Positions 1-7,361 of a DNA stretch of 12,739 nt are shown piece after piece. The stretch is from Pseudomonadota bacterium (GTDB lineage: Bacteria; Pseudomonadota; Alphaproteobacteria; Rhizobiales; Xanthobacteraceae): contig JAKAMD010000058.1 of NCBI GenBank assembly GCA_021823875.1, positions 1 through 12,739 of the forward strand. Reading direction: 5' to 3'. The translations under genes were made by a program, and so were the position numbers. Each line of letters starts with the position of its first letter. Within the stretch, counting starts at the first letter, position 1. Under the pieces are notes generated by a model that ran no database searches, had not been told where the DNA came from, and saw only the letters and a list, made by a program, of their open reading frames with translations.

Positions 1-2
1 GC

Positions 3-917
3 CAGATCAGGCAGGCCGAGGATGCGCTCAACCGCCAGCAGTTCGAAGTCGACAAACTGGTCGCGCAATCACGCCAGCTGGGCTGCGAGAATTCCGGCTT
101 CTTCTCGATCTTCACCAACCCGCCGCGGGAGTGTGGACCGCTCACCCGCCAGATCGACCAGCAGCGCTCGACCCTGGAGCGCATGCAGAACAGCCTGGAG
201 CAGCTCAACGGCGGCACCGCCGAACGCGCGGCCCAGCGCCAGTCGCTGCTGGTCGCGCTCGCCGACAACAATTGCGGCTCGCAATACCGCTCGGCGGCGC
301 TCGCCGGCCAGCAGGGCGGCTTCTTCGACCGGCTGTTCGGCGGCAACAACGGCGGCCAGATGCCTCAGACTCCGTCGGGCCCGATGGGCAATACCTATCG
401 CACCATCTGCGTGCGCACCTGCGACGGCTATTATTTCCCGGTCTCGTTCTCGACCTCGCCGGATCATTTCCGCGAGGACGAACAGACCTGTCAGCACATG
501 TGCCCGGCGGCGGAGGTGCAGCTCTACACCTATCACAACCCGGGCGAGGACGTGTCGCAGGCAGTCTCGCTCAATGGCCGGTTCTACACCGAGCTGCCCA
601 CCGCTTTCCAATACCGCAAGGCGCTGAGCGCGGCGTGCACCTGCCGGCGGCCCGGCGAAAGCTGGTACGAGGCGCTCAAGGGCAGCGGACCAGACCGCAC
701 GGTGGCGCCGGGCGACGTGATCGTCACCGAGAAAAACGCCAAGAGCCTGTCGCAGCCGCGCATCGGCCCCGACGGCAAGCCGATCCGCACGACCACGCCG
801 AAAGAAAACGCCACCCAGCTCAGAGGCTCCGAGCCGGCGCTGGCCGAAGCGCCGGGTCAGATCGATCCCTCCAAGCGCAAGGTGCGCACGGTCGGGCCGA
901 CCTTCCTGCCGCACTGA
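3..917 (+). CDS. DUF2865 domain-containing protein, 5'-truncated by the window
   Basis: The reading frame is open from base 3 to a TGA at 915-917, giving 304 visible residues; the true start lies upstream of the window. The N-terminal part is Gln/Arg-rich and looks helical or coiled-coil (about residues 1-90), followed by a Gly/Asn-rich linker (GGFFDRLFGGNNGG). The core has CVRTCDGYYFPVSFST, then TCQHMCPAAEVQLYTYHNPGE and an ACTCRRPGESWYEAL block, which I recognise as the DUF2865 pattern of Rhizobiales. Nine cysteines are visible, six of them in close pairs (C-x3-C, C-x3-C, C-x-C), suggesting disulfides in an exported protein, although the signal peptide would lie outside the window. The C-terminal 80 residues are polar and low in hydrophobicity. 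No enzymatic function is known for this family; an envelope role is inference. Base composition is high G+C, like the conserved genes to the right. Confidence 0.8.
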   Translation, partial: QIRQAEDALNRQQFEVDKLVAQSRQLGCENSGFFSIFTNPPRECGPLTRQIDQQRSTLERMQNSLEQLNGGTAERAAQRQSLLVALADNNCGSQYRSAALAGQQGGFFDRLFGGNNGGQMPQTPSGPMGNTYRTICVRTCDGYYFPVSFSTSPDHFREDEQTCQHMCPAAEVQLYTYHNPGEDVSQAVSLNGRFYTELPTAFQYRKALSAACTCRRPGESWYEALKGSGPDRTVAPGDVIVTEKNAKSLSQPRIGPDGKPIRTTTPKENATQLRGSEPALAEAPGQIDPSKRKVRTVGPTFLPH

Positions 918-1002
918 ACGGCTTCCGCAGCCGAGGGCATCCGAACGCCAAACGCGGCGTGGGCCTGTTATCCGCCTTCAAAGGCAAAGTGTAGAGATAC
1001 CG

Positions 1003-1021
1003 GATCTCTCTGAGATTTTTT
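1003..1021 (+). terminator. candidate Rho-independent terminator after the DUF2865 gene
   Basis: ATCTC at 1004-1008 pairs with GAGAT at 1012-1016 around a 3-nt loop and runs directly into a T tract (six T at 1016-1021). An overlapping, mutually exclusive hairpin, AGAGAT (993-998) with ATCTCT (1004-1009), sits just upstream. The stems are short and A+T-rich, so this is a weak terminator by sequence alone. Its place 86 bp after the stop codon suits termination of the upstream gene. Confidence 0.4.
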
Positions 1022-1071
1022 GGTTTTAAGCCTTCCCAGCCTGCGGCCTGGACCGTTCACACAATGACCGC

Positions 1072-1102
1072 ATGACACTTTCTGAGTGTACAAAACTATT
1101 AT
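1072..1102 (+). promoter_or_regulatory. weak candidate promoter for the AraC-like gene pair
   Basis: ATGACA (1072-1077, five of six matches to TTGACA) is followed after 19 bp by TATTAT (1097-1102, five of six matches to TATAAT). The spacer is longer than the optimal 17 bp. A second possible -10, CATAAT at 1113-1118, lacks a -35 partner. It lies about 160 bp before the first regulator start, in the only A+T-rich leader available to it. Confidence 0.25.
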
Positions 1103-1264
1103 CACAAGCATACATAATCGTCGCGTTTCTTCTGGAAATCGTTTGGTTTCTGCGGCGACTCTCTTTTTCTGCCTGATAGTCTAGCGGATGGCCCTACCGG
1201 ACTCGGACTGTCGGCCCAATAAGTCACTGCCAAAATTCAATCCTACAAATTTTGAGATGCCATT

Positions 1265-2104
1265 ATGCGCCCGACCTCAATCGTGCGGCCCCGGCTTCCA
1301 AATCATCTTCTCATTTGCACGCGCAATGAAGCTTCATTGCGTGAGACTTACGCCAAAATCTATGCAGAGCCCAAGCTCACAGTGAAGGCCCAAGACAATC
1401 TCGATGCGGCCGTGAGCCAATGTCAACTTCGCGGTCTACGGATAGGCTATGGGCGTTTCGGTGCGGCGACCTCATGGGAGTTTCCCAACGCCGACTGTTT
1501 CCTTTTTCTCGTTCCGACCGAAGGCGCCGGAGTACTCCGGACCCGCAAGAGCGAGTGCGAAATCGTCAGCGGCAAGCCTGTAATGGTCTCTCCCGCCGCA
1601 GGCTACACCGCGGATTACGATGCGTTGTTTGCGACCTTAAGCATCAAGATCGATGAAGACCTGATCCGCAGGAGCTTTGAGGCGATTGCTGGCGTGCCGC
1701 TCAGTGCGCCGCTCATTTTCGACGCTCAGTCAACATCCAACGCCGGCGTTAGTCAGGCACTGACGGACTATGTCCGTCATCTGGTCGATACAATCGAACA
1801 GGTCGGGCCTACCCTTCCGGACTGGTGGATCGAACAGACCGAACAGCTGGTCGCCATGATGCTCTTGTGCGGCCAACGCCACAACTACAGTCATCTCTTT
1901 GACCGTTCTCCTGCAGAGGCCTCCCTATCACAAGTTCAGGCGGCAGAGTCCTACATTGAGGCAAATCATGATCGACCGATCACCGTCGAAGAATTGGCTG
2001 AAGTGACCGGGGTCAGCATGTTCAACCTCTATCGCACCTTCAAGGCGATCCGCGGCTATTCACCCGTGCAGTTCGCCGAGCGCATTCGGCGCGAAAAGAA
2101 ATGA
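1265..2104 (+). CDS. AraC-family-like transcriptional regulator lacking the second HTH (tandem copy 1)
   Basis: 279 residues. Residues about 20-200 resemble the N-terminal AraC-binding-like effector domain (AraC_binding_2 type). Residues about 222-275 match the first half of an AraC/XylS DNA-binding domain: a YIEANHDRPITVEELAEVTG first HTH, then FNLYRTFKAIRGYSPVQFAERIRR. A normal AraC domain continues about 45-50 residues with a second HTH (a linker helix, then an SVTEIAxxxGF-like stretch). Here the protein ends at REKK, and the next gene starts 24 bp later in the same frame. Reading the other frames past 2104 does not restore a second HTH. The start ATG has no strong Shine-Dalgarno, but the N-terminus aligns in length with the downstream paralogue. 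It is probably co-transcribed with that paralogue. The ligand and targets are unknown; no obvious structural gene is adjacent. It may bind DNA weakly, act by dimerisation, or be a decayed regulator. Confidence 0.8.
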   Translation: MRPTSIVRPRLPNHLLICTRNEASLRETYAKIYAEPKLTVKAQDNLDAAVSQCQLRGLRIGYGRFGAATSWEFPNADCFLFLVPTEGAGVLRTRKSECEIVSGKPVMVSPAAGYTADYDALFATLSIKIDEDLIRRSFEAIAGVPLSAPLIFDAQSTSNAGVSQALTDYVRHLVDTIEQVGPTLPDWWIEQTEQLVAMMLLCGQRHNYSHLFDRSPAEASLSQVQAAESYIEANHDRPITVEELAEVTGVSMFNLYRTFKAIRGYSPVQFAERIRREKK

Positions 2105-2118
2105 TTTCCGCAAGTTCC

Positions 2119-2123
2119 GGAGG
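2119..2123 (+). promoter_or_regulatory. ribosome binding site of tandem AraC-like gene 2
   Basis: GGAGG lies 5 nt before ATG 2129, within the 24-bp gap between the two regulator genes. It is a strong Shine-Dalgarno, fixes the start, and indicates that the second gene is separately and efficiently translated from a shared transcript. Confidence 0.65.
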
Positions 2124-2128
2124 CTTCG

Positions 2129-2971
2129 ATGGGCTCTGCTAATCTGTTAGGGTCATTTCCGATCGCGCGCACGAGCAACGCGGAGGAAATGAGGGCATCG
2201 TTTGCCCGCGTCTACGGCAGACCCGTTATGGAGTTCGCGGGCCGCGACCGCACGCTTCACACAGTCATCAATCATTGCAAACTGCAAGACATCGAACTCA
2301 ATTACGCGACATATGGCGGCAACCTTCACCTGCATTTTCCCGAGACCGAATTCGTCTCTCAGATCTTTCAAATCAGGGGCAAAGGCGAGGCGTTCGTAGA
2401 GGGTCACTCGGTTCAGATAGATCGTCACCAAAGCGCGGTCGTAACAAGTGATACATGCTTCAGCCTCAACACCGACGTCGAGTACGAGCGTTTAGTCTTA
2501 TGCATGCGCTCCGACTCATTGACTAGAACCCTGTCCACCTTGACCGGAGTAACAATCACTGCTCCGGTGAAAGTGAACCCGGCACAACGTCTCACCGACC
2601 TGTCAGAGCGGCTGTTACGCGATCAATTGATGTTCTTTGTCGGGCAATTGAACACCGCGGCTTCGATCCCACCCATGCTGTTGAGCGAGTTCGAGCAGGC
2701 ACTCGTCGTCGCGTTTCTGCACGTCAACCGTCACAATTACAGCCATCTCCTGGAGAGGCGCACGCCTGAGGTTGCACCGAAAGAAGTACGCCGGGCCGAG
2801 GAATATATCGAAGCAAATTGGCGTCGCGCCATTACTTTGGAAGACCTCGTGGCTGTCGCTGGGGTTGACGCGCTCGGTCTCTTTCGATCTTTCAAGAAAT
2901 ATCGCGGCTATTCGCCCATGCAGTTTCTCGAGCGAATGCGCGATAACAATCGGGATTTCTGGCGAGGGTGA
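2129..2971 (+). CDS. AraC-family-like transcriptional regulator lacking the second HTH (tandem copy 2)
   Basis: 280 residues, paralogous to the gene just upstream. The last ~72 residues, aligned by eye, are a little over half identical, with the shared landmarks RHNYSHL, YIEAN, and RGYSPxQFxERxR. The order of parts is the same: an N-terminal AraC-binding-like domain (about 20-200), then one HTH (about 218-270) containing YIEANWRRAITLEDLVAVAG and LFRSFKKYRGYSPMQFLERMR. The protein ends at DNNRDFWRG with no second HTH. Codon use differs from the flanking genes: at least four TTA leucine codons are present, a codon rare in high-G+C rhizobia. It converges on nadE with 51 bp between the stops. No target gene is evident. 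It could be a functional half-domain regulator or a paralogue pair truncated by parallel deletions. Confidence 0.8.
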   Translation: MGSANLLGSFPIARTSNAEEMRASFARVYGRPVMEFAGRDRTLHTVINHCKLQDIELNYATYGGNLHLHFPETEFVSQIFQIRGKGEAFVEGHSVQIDRHQSAVVTSDTCFSLNTDVEYERLVLCMRSDSLTRTLSTLTGVTITAPVKVNPAQRLTDLSERLLRDQLMFFVGQLNTAASIPPMLLSEFEQALVVAFLHVNRHNYSHLLERRTPEVAPKEVRRAEEYIEANWRRAITLEDLVAVAGVDALGLFRSFKKYRGYSPMQFLERMRDNNRDFWRG

Positions 2972-2972
2972 A

Positions 2973-2991
2973 ACGGACCTTGCAGGCCCGT
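2973..2991. terminator. imperfect hairpin between convergent genes
   Basis: ACGGACC (2973-2979) and GGCCCGT (2985-2991) form a 7-bp stem with one mismatch and a 5-nt loop, two bases after the second regulator's stop and between two convergent genes. There is no T tract, so this is only a weak candidate for a shared terminator. Confidence 0.25.
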
Positions 2992-3022
2992 CTCGTTCGA
3001 AATCACTCTATGAACGCGCGGT

Positions 3023-4768
3023 TTAAGACAGATCGACCGCGGGCGCATTGGCGGGCTTGCCGGCGATGAGCGTATTGTCGGGCTCGGGCAGCGGCGTGCC
3101 GGGATCGCGGAAGCGGTTGGTGATCGGATAGCGCCGGTCGCGACCGAAATTCTTCAGCGTCACCTTGACGCCCGGCGCCGCCTGCCGTCGCTTGTACTCG
3201 GCGATATTGAGCATGCGCTCGACCCGCGTCACGGTCTCGCGCTCGAAACCGGCCGCCACGATGGTCGAGATCGGCTCCTCGCGCTCCACCAGCCGCTCCA
3301 GGATCGCATCGAGGATCGCATACGGCGGCAGCGAATCCTCGTCCTTCTGGTTCTCGCGCAGTTCGGCGGTCGGCGGCCGGGTGATGATGTTCTCCGGGAT
3401 GACGCGGCCGTCGGGCCCCATGGCGCCTTCCGGTTTCCAGCCATTGCGCAGGCGCGCGAGGCGGAACACTTCCGTCTTGTACAGGTCCTTGATCGGATTG
3501 AAGCCGCCGTTCATGTCACCGTAGAGCGTGGCGTAACCGACCGACATTTCCGACTTGTTGCCGGTGGTGACCAGCATGAGGTTGAACTTGTTGGAGATCG
3601 CCATCAGGATCGTGCCGCGCGCGCGCGCCTGCAAGTTCTCCTCGGCGACGTCGCGCGGCAGATCGTCGAACAGCGGCTTGAGCGCGGCCTCGAAGCCTTC
3701 GACCGCGGCGGCAATCGGCAGGATCGAATAGCTGACGCCGAGCGCCTTGGCGCAGGCCGCGGCATCGTCGAGCGATTCCTGCGCGGTGAATTTGTACGGC
3801 ATCATGATGCAGCGCACGCGGTCGGCGCCCAGTGCGTCCACCGCGATTGCCGCGCACAGGGCGGAATCGATGCCGCCCGACAGGCCAAGCACCACGCCGG
3901 GAAAACCGTTCTTGTTGACGTAATCGCGCAGACCCAGCACGCAAGCGGCATAATCGGCTTCGTCGCCCTCGAGTGCCGGAACATTGGGTCCGTGGTCGCA
4001 GCGCCAAGCCCCGCCCTCACGCTTCCACAGCGTCGTCACCACCTCTTCTTTGTAGGAGCTCAACTGGAACGCCAACGAACAGTCGGCATTCAATCCGAGC
4101 GAGGCGCCGTCGAACACCAGTTCGTCCTGACCACCGACCTGATTGGCGTAGATCAGCGGCAGGCCGGTTTCCTTGATGCGCGGGACGATGACATTGAGCC
4201 GCTGATCGGCAACGCCATGGCGGAACGGCGAGCCGTTGAGCACCAGCAGCAATTCGCCGCCGGTCTCAGCGATGCATTCGGCCGGTTCTGGTCCCCAGAT
4301 GTCCTCGCAGATCGGCAGGCCGATACGCACACCGCGGAAATTCACCGGTCCCGGCAGCGGCCCCGGCACGAACACCCGCTTCTCGTCGAACACGCCATAG
4401 TTCGGCAGATCGACCTTGTAGCGGATGGCGGCAATGCGCCCGCCCTCGAGCAGCGCCGCGGCATTGTAGAGCTTGCCGCCATCGAGCCAGGGACTGCCGA
4501 CCACCAGCGCCGGGCCGCCCTCCGCGGTCTCGCGCGCCAGTCGCTCGAGCGCGGCGCGGCAGGCGGCTTGGAAGGCCGGCTTGAGCACCAGATCCTCGGG
4601 CGGATACCCGGCGATGAACAGTTCGGGGAAGACCACCAGATCGGCGCCCTGGGCGGCGGCTTGCGCGCGCGCGCGGCGTACCTTCTCGGCATTGCCGGCG
4701 ATGTCACCGACAATCGAGTTGAGCTGGGCGATGGCGATCGCGAGTTGGTCGACGGGACGCTGATTCAT
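3023..4768 (-). CDS. nadE: glutamine-dependent NAD+ synthetase
   Basis: 581 residues, the usual length of two-domain bacterial NadE. It catalyses the last step of NAD+ synthesis in the cytoplasm: ATP-dependent amidation of deamido-NAD+ (NaAD) with ammonia released from glutamine. Residues 8-260 form a nitrilase-type glutaminase domain with the Glu-Lys-Cys triad: E49 in VVFPELFIAGYPPEDL, K118 in RYKVDLPNYGVFDEKR, and C154 in GLPICEDIWGP. Residues about 270-560 form the synthetase domain with the PP-loop SGGIDSA (297-303) and the TGNKSEMSVGYATLYGDMNGG segment typical of the family. The start ATG is preceded by AGAGG 7 nt upstream. It lies 76 bp downstream of the barrel gene on the same strand, so read-through from there is possible. 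No lesions are seen. Confidence 0.96.
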   Translation of the reverse strand: MNQRPVDQLAIAIAQLNSIVGDIAGNAEKVRRARAQAAAQGADLVVFPELFIAGYPPEDLVLKPAFQAACRAALERLARETAEGGPALVVGSPWLDGGKLYNAAALLEGGRIAAIRYKVDLPNYGVFDEKRVFVPGPLPGPVNFRGVRIGLPICEDIWGPEPAECIAETGGELLLVLNGSPFRHGVADQRLNVIVPRIKETGLPLIYANQVGGQDELVFDGASLGLNADCSLAFQLSSYKEEVVTTLWKREGGAWRCDHGPNVPALEGDEADYAACVLGLRDYVNKNGFPGVVLGLSGGIDSALCAAIAVDALGADRVRCIMMPYKFTAQESLDDAAACAKALGVSYSILPIAAAVEGFEAALKPLFDDLPRDVAEENLQARARGTILMAISNKFNLMLVTTGNKSEMSVGYATLYGDMNGGFNPIKDLYKTEVFRLARLRNGWKPEGAMGPDGRVIPENIITRPPTAELRENQKDEDSLPPYAILDAILERLVEREEPISTIVAAGFERETVTRVERMLNIAEYKRRQAAPGVKVTLKNFGRDRRYPITNRFRDPGTPLPEPDNTLIAGKPANAPAVDLS

Positions 4769-4844
4769 GGAGAAACCTCTACCGCCTCGGCCCGCTTATC
4801 GGCAATGGGGAGGTTTGCATCGCAGCCCGGCGGAACAGGTCGGG

Positions 4845-5792
4845 TCAGAACGGCGGGAAGCGGTAGCTGCCCTGCAGGAACACCCCGTAGATGTCGAGCT
4901 TGAAATCGAGCGGTTGCGCGACGCCGCCGACATCCTCGAAATGCGAGTAGCCGCTGCTCTGCATATGCCAATAGCGTCCGCCGACACCGACGCTGAGCGC
5001 GTCATCGATATGGTAGGACAGGATCGCCTCCAACTGGTAGCCCCAGCCATGCCCATCTTCGCGGATCGGGATGGGAAGATCGGGGCGCAAGAGATGATTG
5101 TCGGTTCCGGAGAACCAGACATAGGGCAGCCAGGCGCCTTCAAGATTGAGGCGGAAACGGTCGATCAGCGGAACATCAGCATTCAGACCCACACGGAGCG
5201 CCTGCCAGGTATCGTCCTCCACGATAGCCGCAACACTATCGGGAACGCCGCCGGCGCACACCAGCGGATTGGATGCGGTCTGCTGGCAGCCGAAAGCTTT
5301 CATGCGCTGATGGAAATAGAAATAACCGACAAATGCGTCGACGCGGAATGTGGAGCCGCGCAGCAAAGCGCCGCCGAAATCAGTGCTGATGTAGCCGATG
5401 GCTTGATTCTGCAGCGTGCTGTTGGTGCTGGAATAGGGGGTGATGCCGGGCGGGAAATCCTCGTCCTGGAGATGGCCCTGAGTCAGCAAGCCGCCGCCGA
5501 CATAGCCCTTCCAGAACAGACCGCTGATGTGATCAACGCGACCGAAGAGCTCAAGTGAATGGGTCTGCATGCCGTCATAGGTGAGCCGCGAATTCAAGGT
5601 GTCCCGGGTCAGGCCGTAAAGATCCTTCCTGGTGCTGTCGAAGCCGTACCAGTAGCGCAGCGCGAACACCGAGGTGAATTGCTGCTCCGGCTCCTGATTT
5701 TCGATGATGAACGGATTGGCGAGGGCGGGCCCGCTCAAAAACGCCACTACGAGCGCTGCGATCGCGCCGAGCCGCCTCTCCTGCTTGAACAT
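4845..5792 (-). CDS. omptin-like outer-membrane beta-barrel protein (putative outer-membrane protease)
   Basis: 315 residues from ATG 5792, preceded by GGGGA 5 nt upstream. An in-frame GTG at 5807 would add five residues but has no ribosome binding site. The N-terminus is a signal peptide (about 1-25, ending GPALA before NPF). The mature part alternates hydrophobic and polar residues with many aromatics and ends in F, as outer-membrane barrels do. The layout recalls omptins (family A26, OmpT type). Asp110-Glu-Asp112 (QDEDF) follows a WKG...GG strand, as the Asp83/Asp85 pair does in OmpT. Asp231-Asn-His233 (SGTDNHLL) stands where Asp210/His212 does, and the spacing between pairs (119 versus 125 residues) is close. 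The mature length, about 290, also fits. Two cysteines (169 and 179) could close an extracellular loop by a disulfide. The barrel location is well supported; the protease assignment is inference from remembered motifs. It sits between the DAHP synthase and nadE on the same strand, with a palindrome in its upstream region. Confidence 0.65.
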   Translation of the reverse strand: MFKQERRLGAIAALVVAFLSGPALANPFIIENQEPEQQFTSVFALRYWYGFDSTRKDLYGLTRDTLNSRLTYDGMQTHSLELFGRVDHISGLFWKGYVGGGLLTQGHLQDEDFPPGITPYSSTNSTLQNQAIGYISTDFGGALLRGSTFRVDAFVGYFYFHQRMKAFGCQQTASNPLVCAGGVPDSVAAIVEDDTWQALRVGLNADVPLIDRFRLNLEGAWLPYVWFSGTDNHLLRPDLPIPIREDGHGWGYQLEAILSYHIDDALSVGVGGRYWHMQSSGYSHFEDVGGVAQPLDFKLDIYGVFLQGSYRFPPF

Positions 5793-5902
5793 GACTATCC
5801 CCACCACACCAGCGATGGGGTACAGTCTTCAGCCCAACAGTTTTCCAGTGGTTACAATTTTAGCGAACGCGTTAAGCGTCCGCTGTTCATCATTAATATA
5901 GC

Positions 5903-5924
5903 GGTAAACGGCAAATCGTTTACC
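5903..5924. promoter_or_regulatory. perfect inverted repeat upstream of the barrel gene (operator or terminator candidate)
   Basis: GGTAAACG (5903-5910) and CGTTTACC (5917-5924) are perfect 8-bp arms around the loop GCAAAT. The repeat lies between the stop of the DAHP synthase gene and the start of the barrel gene, both on the minus strand. On the minus strand it is followed by a TATATT / TATTAAT stretch (about 5893-5901) that could serve as a -10 element, but no good -35 is visible. No T tract follows on either strand, so it looks more like a protein-binding site than an intrinsic terminator. A related GGTAACC half (5934-5940) lies next to it. Confidence 0.45.
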
Positions 5925-5951
5925 TTGACGAACGGTAACCGGCCGCGGCGG

Positions 5952-7340
5952 CTAGAGGCCCGCCGCCGCCGGCATCGGCGTCGCCCGCCCGGCCCGCTCC
6001 TTGCGGAGCAGATCGGCCAGCAGGAAGGCGAGATCAATCGCCTGCTCGGCATTGAGCCGCGGATCGCAGACCGTGTGATAGCGGTCGTTGAGATCGGAAT
6101 CGGTGATGGCGCGGGCGCCGCCGGTGCATTCGGTGACGTTCTTGCCGGTCATCTCCAGATGCACACCGCCGGCATAGGTCCCTTCCGCCGCGTGCACCTC
6201 GAAGAAGCTGCGCACTTCCTTCAGGATCAGATCGAACGGCCGGGTCTTATAGCCGGAGGTCGAGGTGATCGTGTTGCCGTGCATGGGATCGCACGACCAG
6301 ACCACCGTCTTGCCTTCTCGCTTAACCGCGCGCACCAGCGCCGGCAGATACTCGCCAACCTTCTCGGCGCCAAAGCGGCCGATCAGCGTCACACGTCCCG
6401 GCTCATTGTCCGGATTGAGAATGTCGATCAGCCGCAAGAGATCGTCCGGCTTGAGTGAGGGCCCACACTTCAAGCCCAGCGGGTTCTTGATGCCGCGGGC
6501 ATATTCGATATGGGCGTGATCGTATTGCCGCGTGCGGTCGCCGATCCACAGCATGTGGCCGGAGGTAGCGTACCAGTCGCCGGTGGTTGAATCGATGCGG
6601 GTCATGGCCTGCTCGAAACCGAGCAGAAGCGCCTCGTGACTGGTGTAGAAATTAGTGGTGCCGAGTGCCGAGTCGACCGCGAAGTTAAGGCCGCAGGCGC
6701 GCATGAAATCGAGCGCGCCCGAAACCCGGTCGGCGAGGTCGGAATAGGCTTTCGACTGCGGCGAACCGCTCACCGATTTCAGCATCCACTGATGCACGTT
6801 CTCGACGCTGGCATAGCCGCCCTTGGCGAAAGCGCGCAGCAGGTTGAGCGTCGCCGCCGATTGACGGTAGGCCTCGATCTGCCGGCGCGGATCGGGAATG
6901 CGCGCCTCGGGCGTAAAGGCGATGTCGTTGATGATGTCGCCGCGATAGCTCGGCAGTTCGACGCCGTCGCGCTTCTCGACCGGCGAGGAGCGCGGCTTGG
7001 CGAACTGGCCGGCGATGCGGCCGACCTTCACCACCGGCAAGGCACCGGCATAGGTGAGCACGATCGCCATCTGCAGAAACACGCGGAAGAAATCGCGAAT
7101 ATTGTCGGCGCCGTGCTCCGCGAAGCTCTCGGCGCAATCGCCGCCCTGCAGCAGGAAAGCCTCGCCGGCGGCGACCCGCGCCAGTGACTTCTTCAGATTG
7201 CGCGCCTCGCCCGCAAAAACCAGCGGCGGGAAGGTAGCCAGCTGCTTTTCGACGTCGTCCAGCGCCTGCCGGTCCGGATAATCCGGAACCTGAAGGATCG
7301 GTTTTGCTCGCCAGCTATCGGGCATCCAACGTTCGGGCAT
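5952..7340 (-). CDS. aroG: class II 3-deoxy-7-phosphoheptulonate (DAHP) synthase
   Basis: 462 residues from ATG 7340 (MPERWMPDSW). The frame is open further upstream, but that extension is not family-like. The enzyme condenses phosphoenolpyruvate and erythrose 4-phosphate in the first step of the shikimate pathway to aromatic amino acids. It is clearly the class II (plant / Mycobacterium AroG type) enzyme, about 460 residues. The metal-site residues are visible: C69 in LLQGGDCAESFAEH, H354 in WSCDPMHGNT, E396 in VHLEMTG, and D426 in TVCDPRLNAEQ. The substrate-binding segment GRIAGQFAKPRSSP (108-120) and the RFGAEKVGEYLPALVRAVKR block (322-341) are also intact. Symbols vary among rhizobia (aroF / aroG). 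The leader contains a stem-loop repeat-like element at 7362-7431. Minus-strand neighbours are gor upstream (161 bp away) and the barrel gene downstream. Confidence 0.95.
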   Translation of the reverse strand: MPERWMPDSWRAKPILQVPDYPDRQALDDVEKQLATFPPLVFAGEARNLKKSLARVAAGEAFLLQGGDCAESFAEHGADNIRDFFRVFLQMAIVLTYAGALPVVKVGRIAGQFAKPRSSPVEKRDGVELPSYRGDIINDIAFTPEARIPDPRRQIEAYRQSAATLNLLRAFAKGGYASVENVHQWMLKSVSGSPQSKAYSDLADRVSGALDFMRACGLNFAVDSALGTTNFYTSHEALLLGFEQAMTRIDSTTGDWYATSGHMLWIGDRTRQYDHAHIEYARGIKNPLGLKCGPSLKPDDLLRLIDILNPDNEPGRVTLIGRFGAEKVGEYLPALVRAVKREGKTVVWSCDPMHGNTITSTSGYKTRPFDLILKEVRSFFEVHAAEGTYAGGVHLEMTGKNVTECTGGARAITDSDLNDRYHTVCDPRLNAEQAIDLAFLLADLLRKERAGRATPMPAAAGL

Positions 7341-7361
7341 CACGCGAAACCATCCTGTTTG

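Larger units (their letters stand above)
918..1264. other. 347-bp intergenic region, A+T-rich
   Basis: No convincing gene is present. The base composition drops sharply after about 1000. Contents are the candidate terminator at 1003-1021 and a weak sigma70-like promoter at 1072-1102. There is also a loose GTCGC (1119-1123) / GCGAC inverted pair near 1155, with a T-rich stretch after it. A short open frame starting at ATG 1188 overlaps the first regulator gene in another frame and has no protein-like features, so it is not called. Confidence 0.5.

Noticed and set aside
69..994. Overlapping open frames on both strands across the DUF2865 gene
   Set aside because: Their translations are Arg/Ala-rich and featureless, while the frame from base 3 carries the conserved Cys-rich DUF2865 pattern.
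1188..1385. Small open frame before and across the first AraC-like start
   Set aside because: It lacks a ribosome binding site and protein features and overlaps the regulator in another frame.
2105..2148. Possible frameshift at the A-rich end of the first AraC-like gene hiding a second HTH
   Set aside because: The shifted frame reads about 12 residues to a TAA near 2148 and shows no HTH; after 2971 no frame encodes one either.
3992..4903. Plus-strand open frame opposite nadE
   Set aside because: It is antisense to well-conserved nadE motifs, has unstructured composition, and has no family resemblance.
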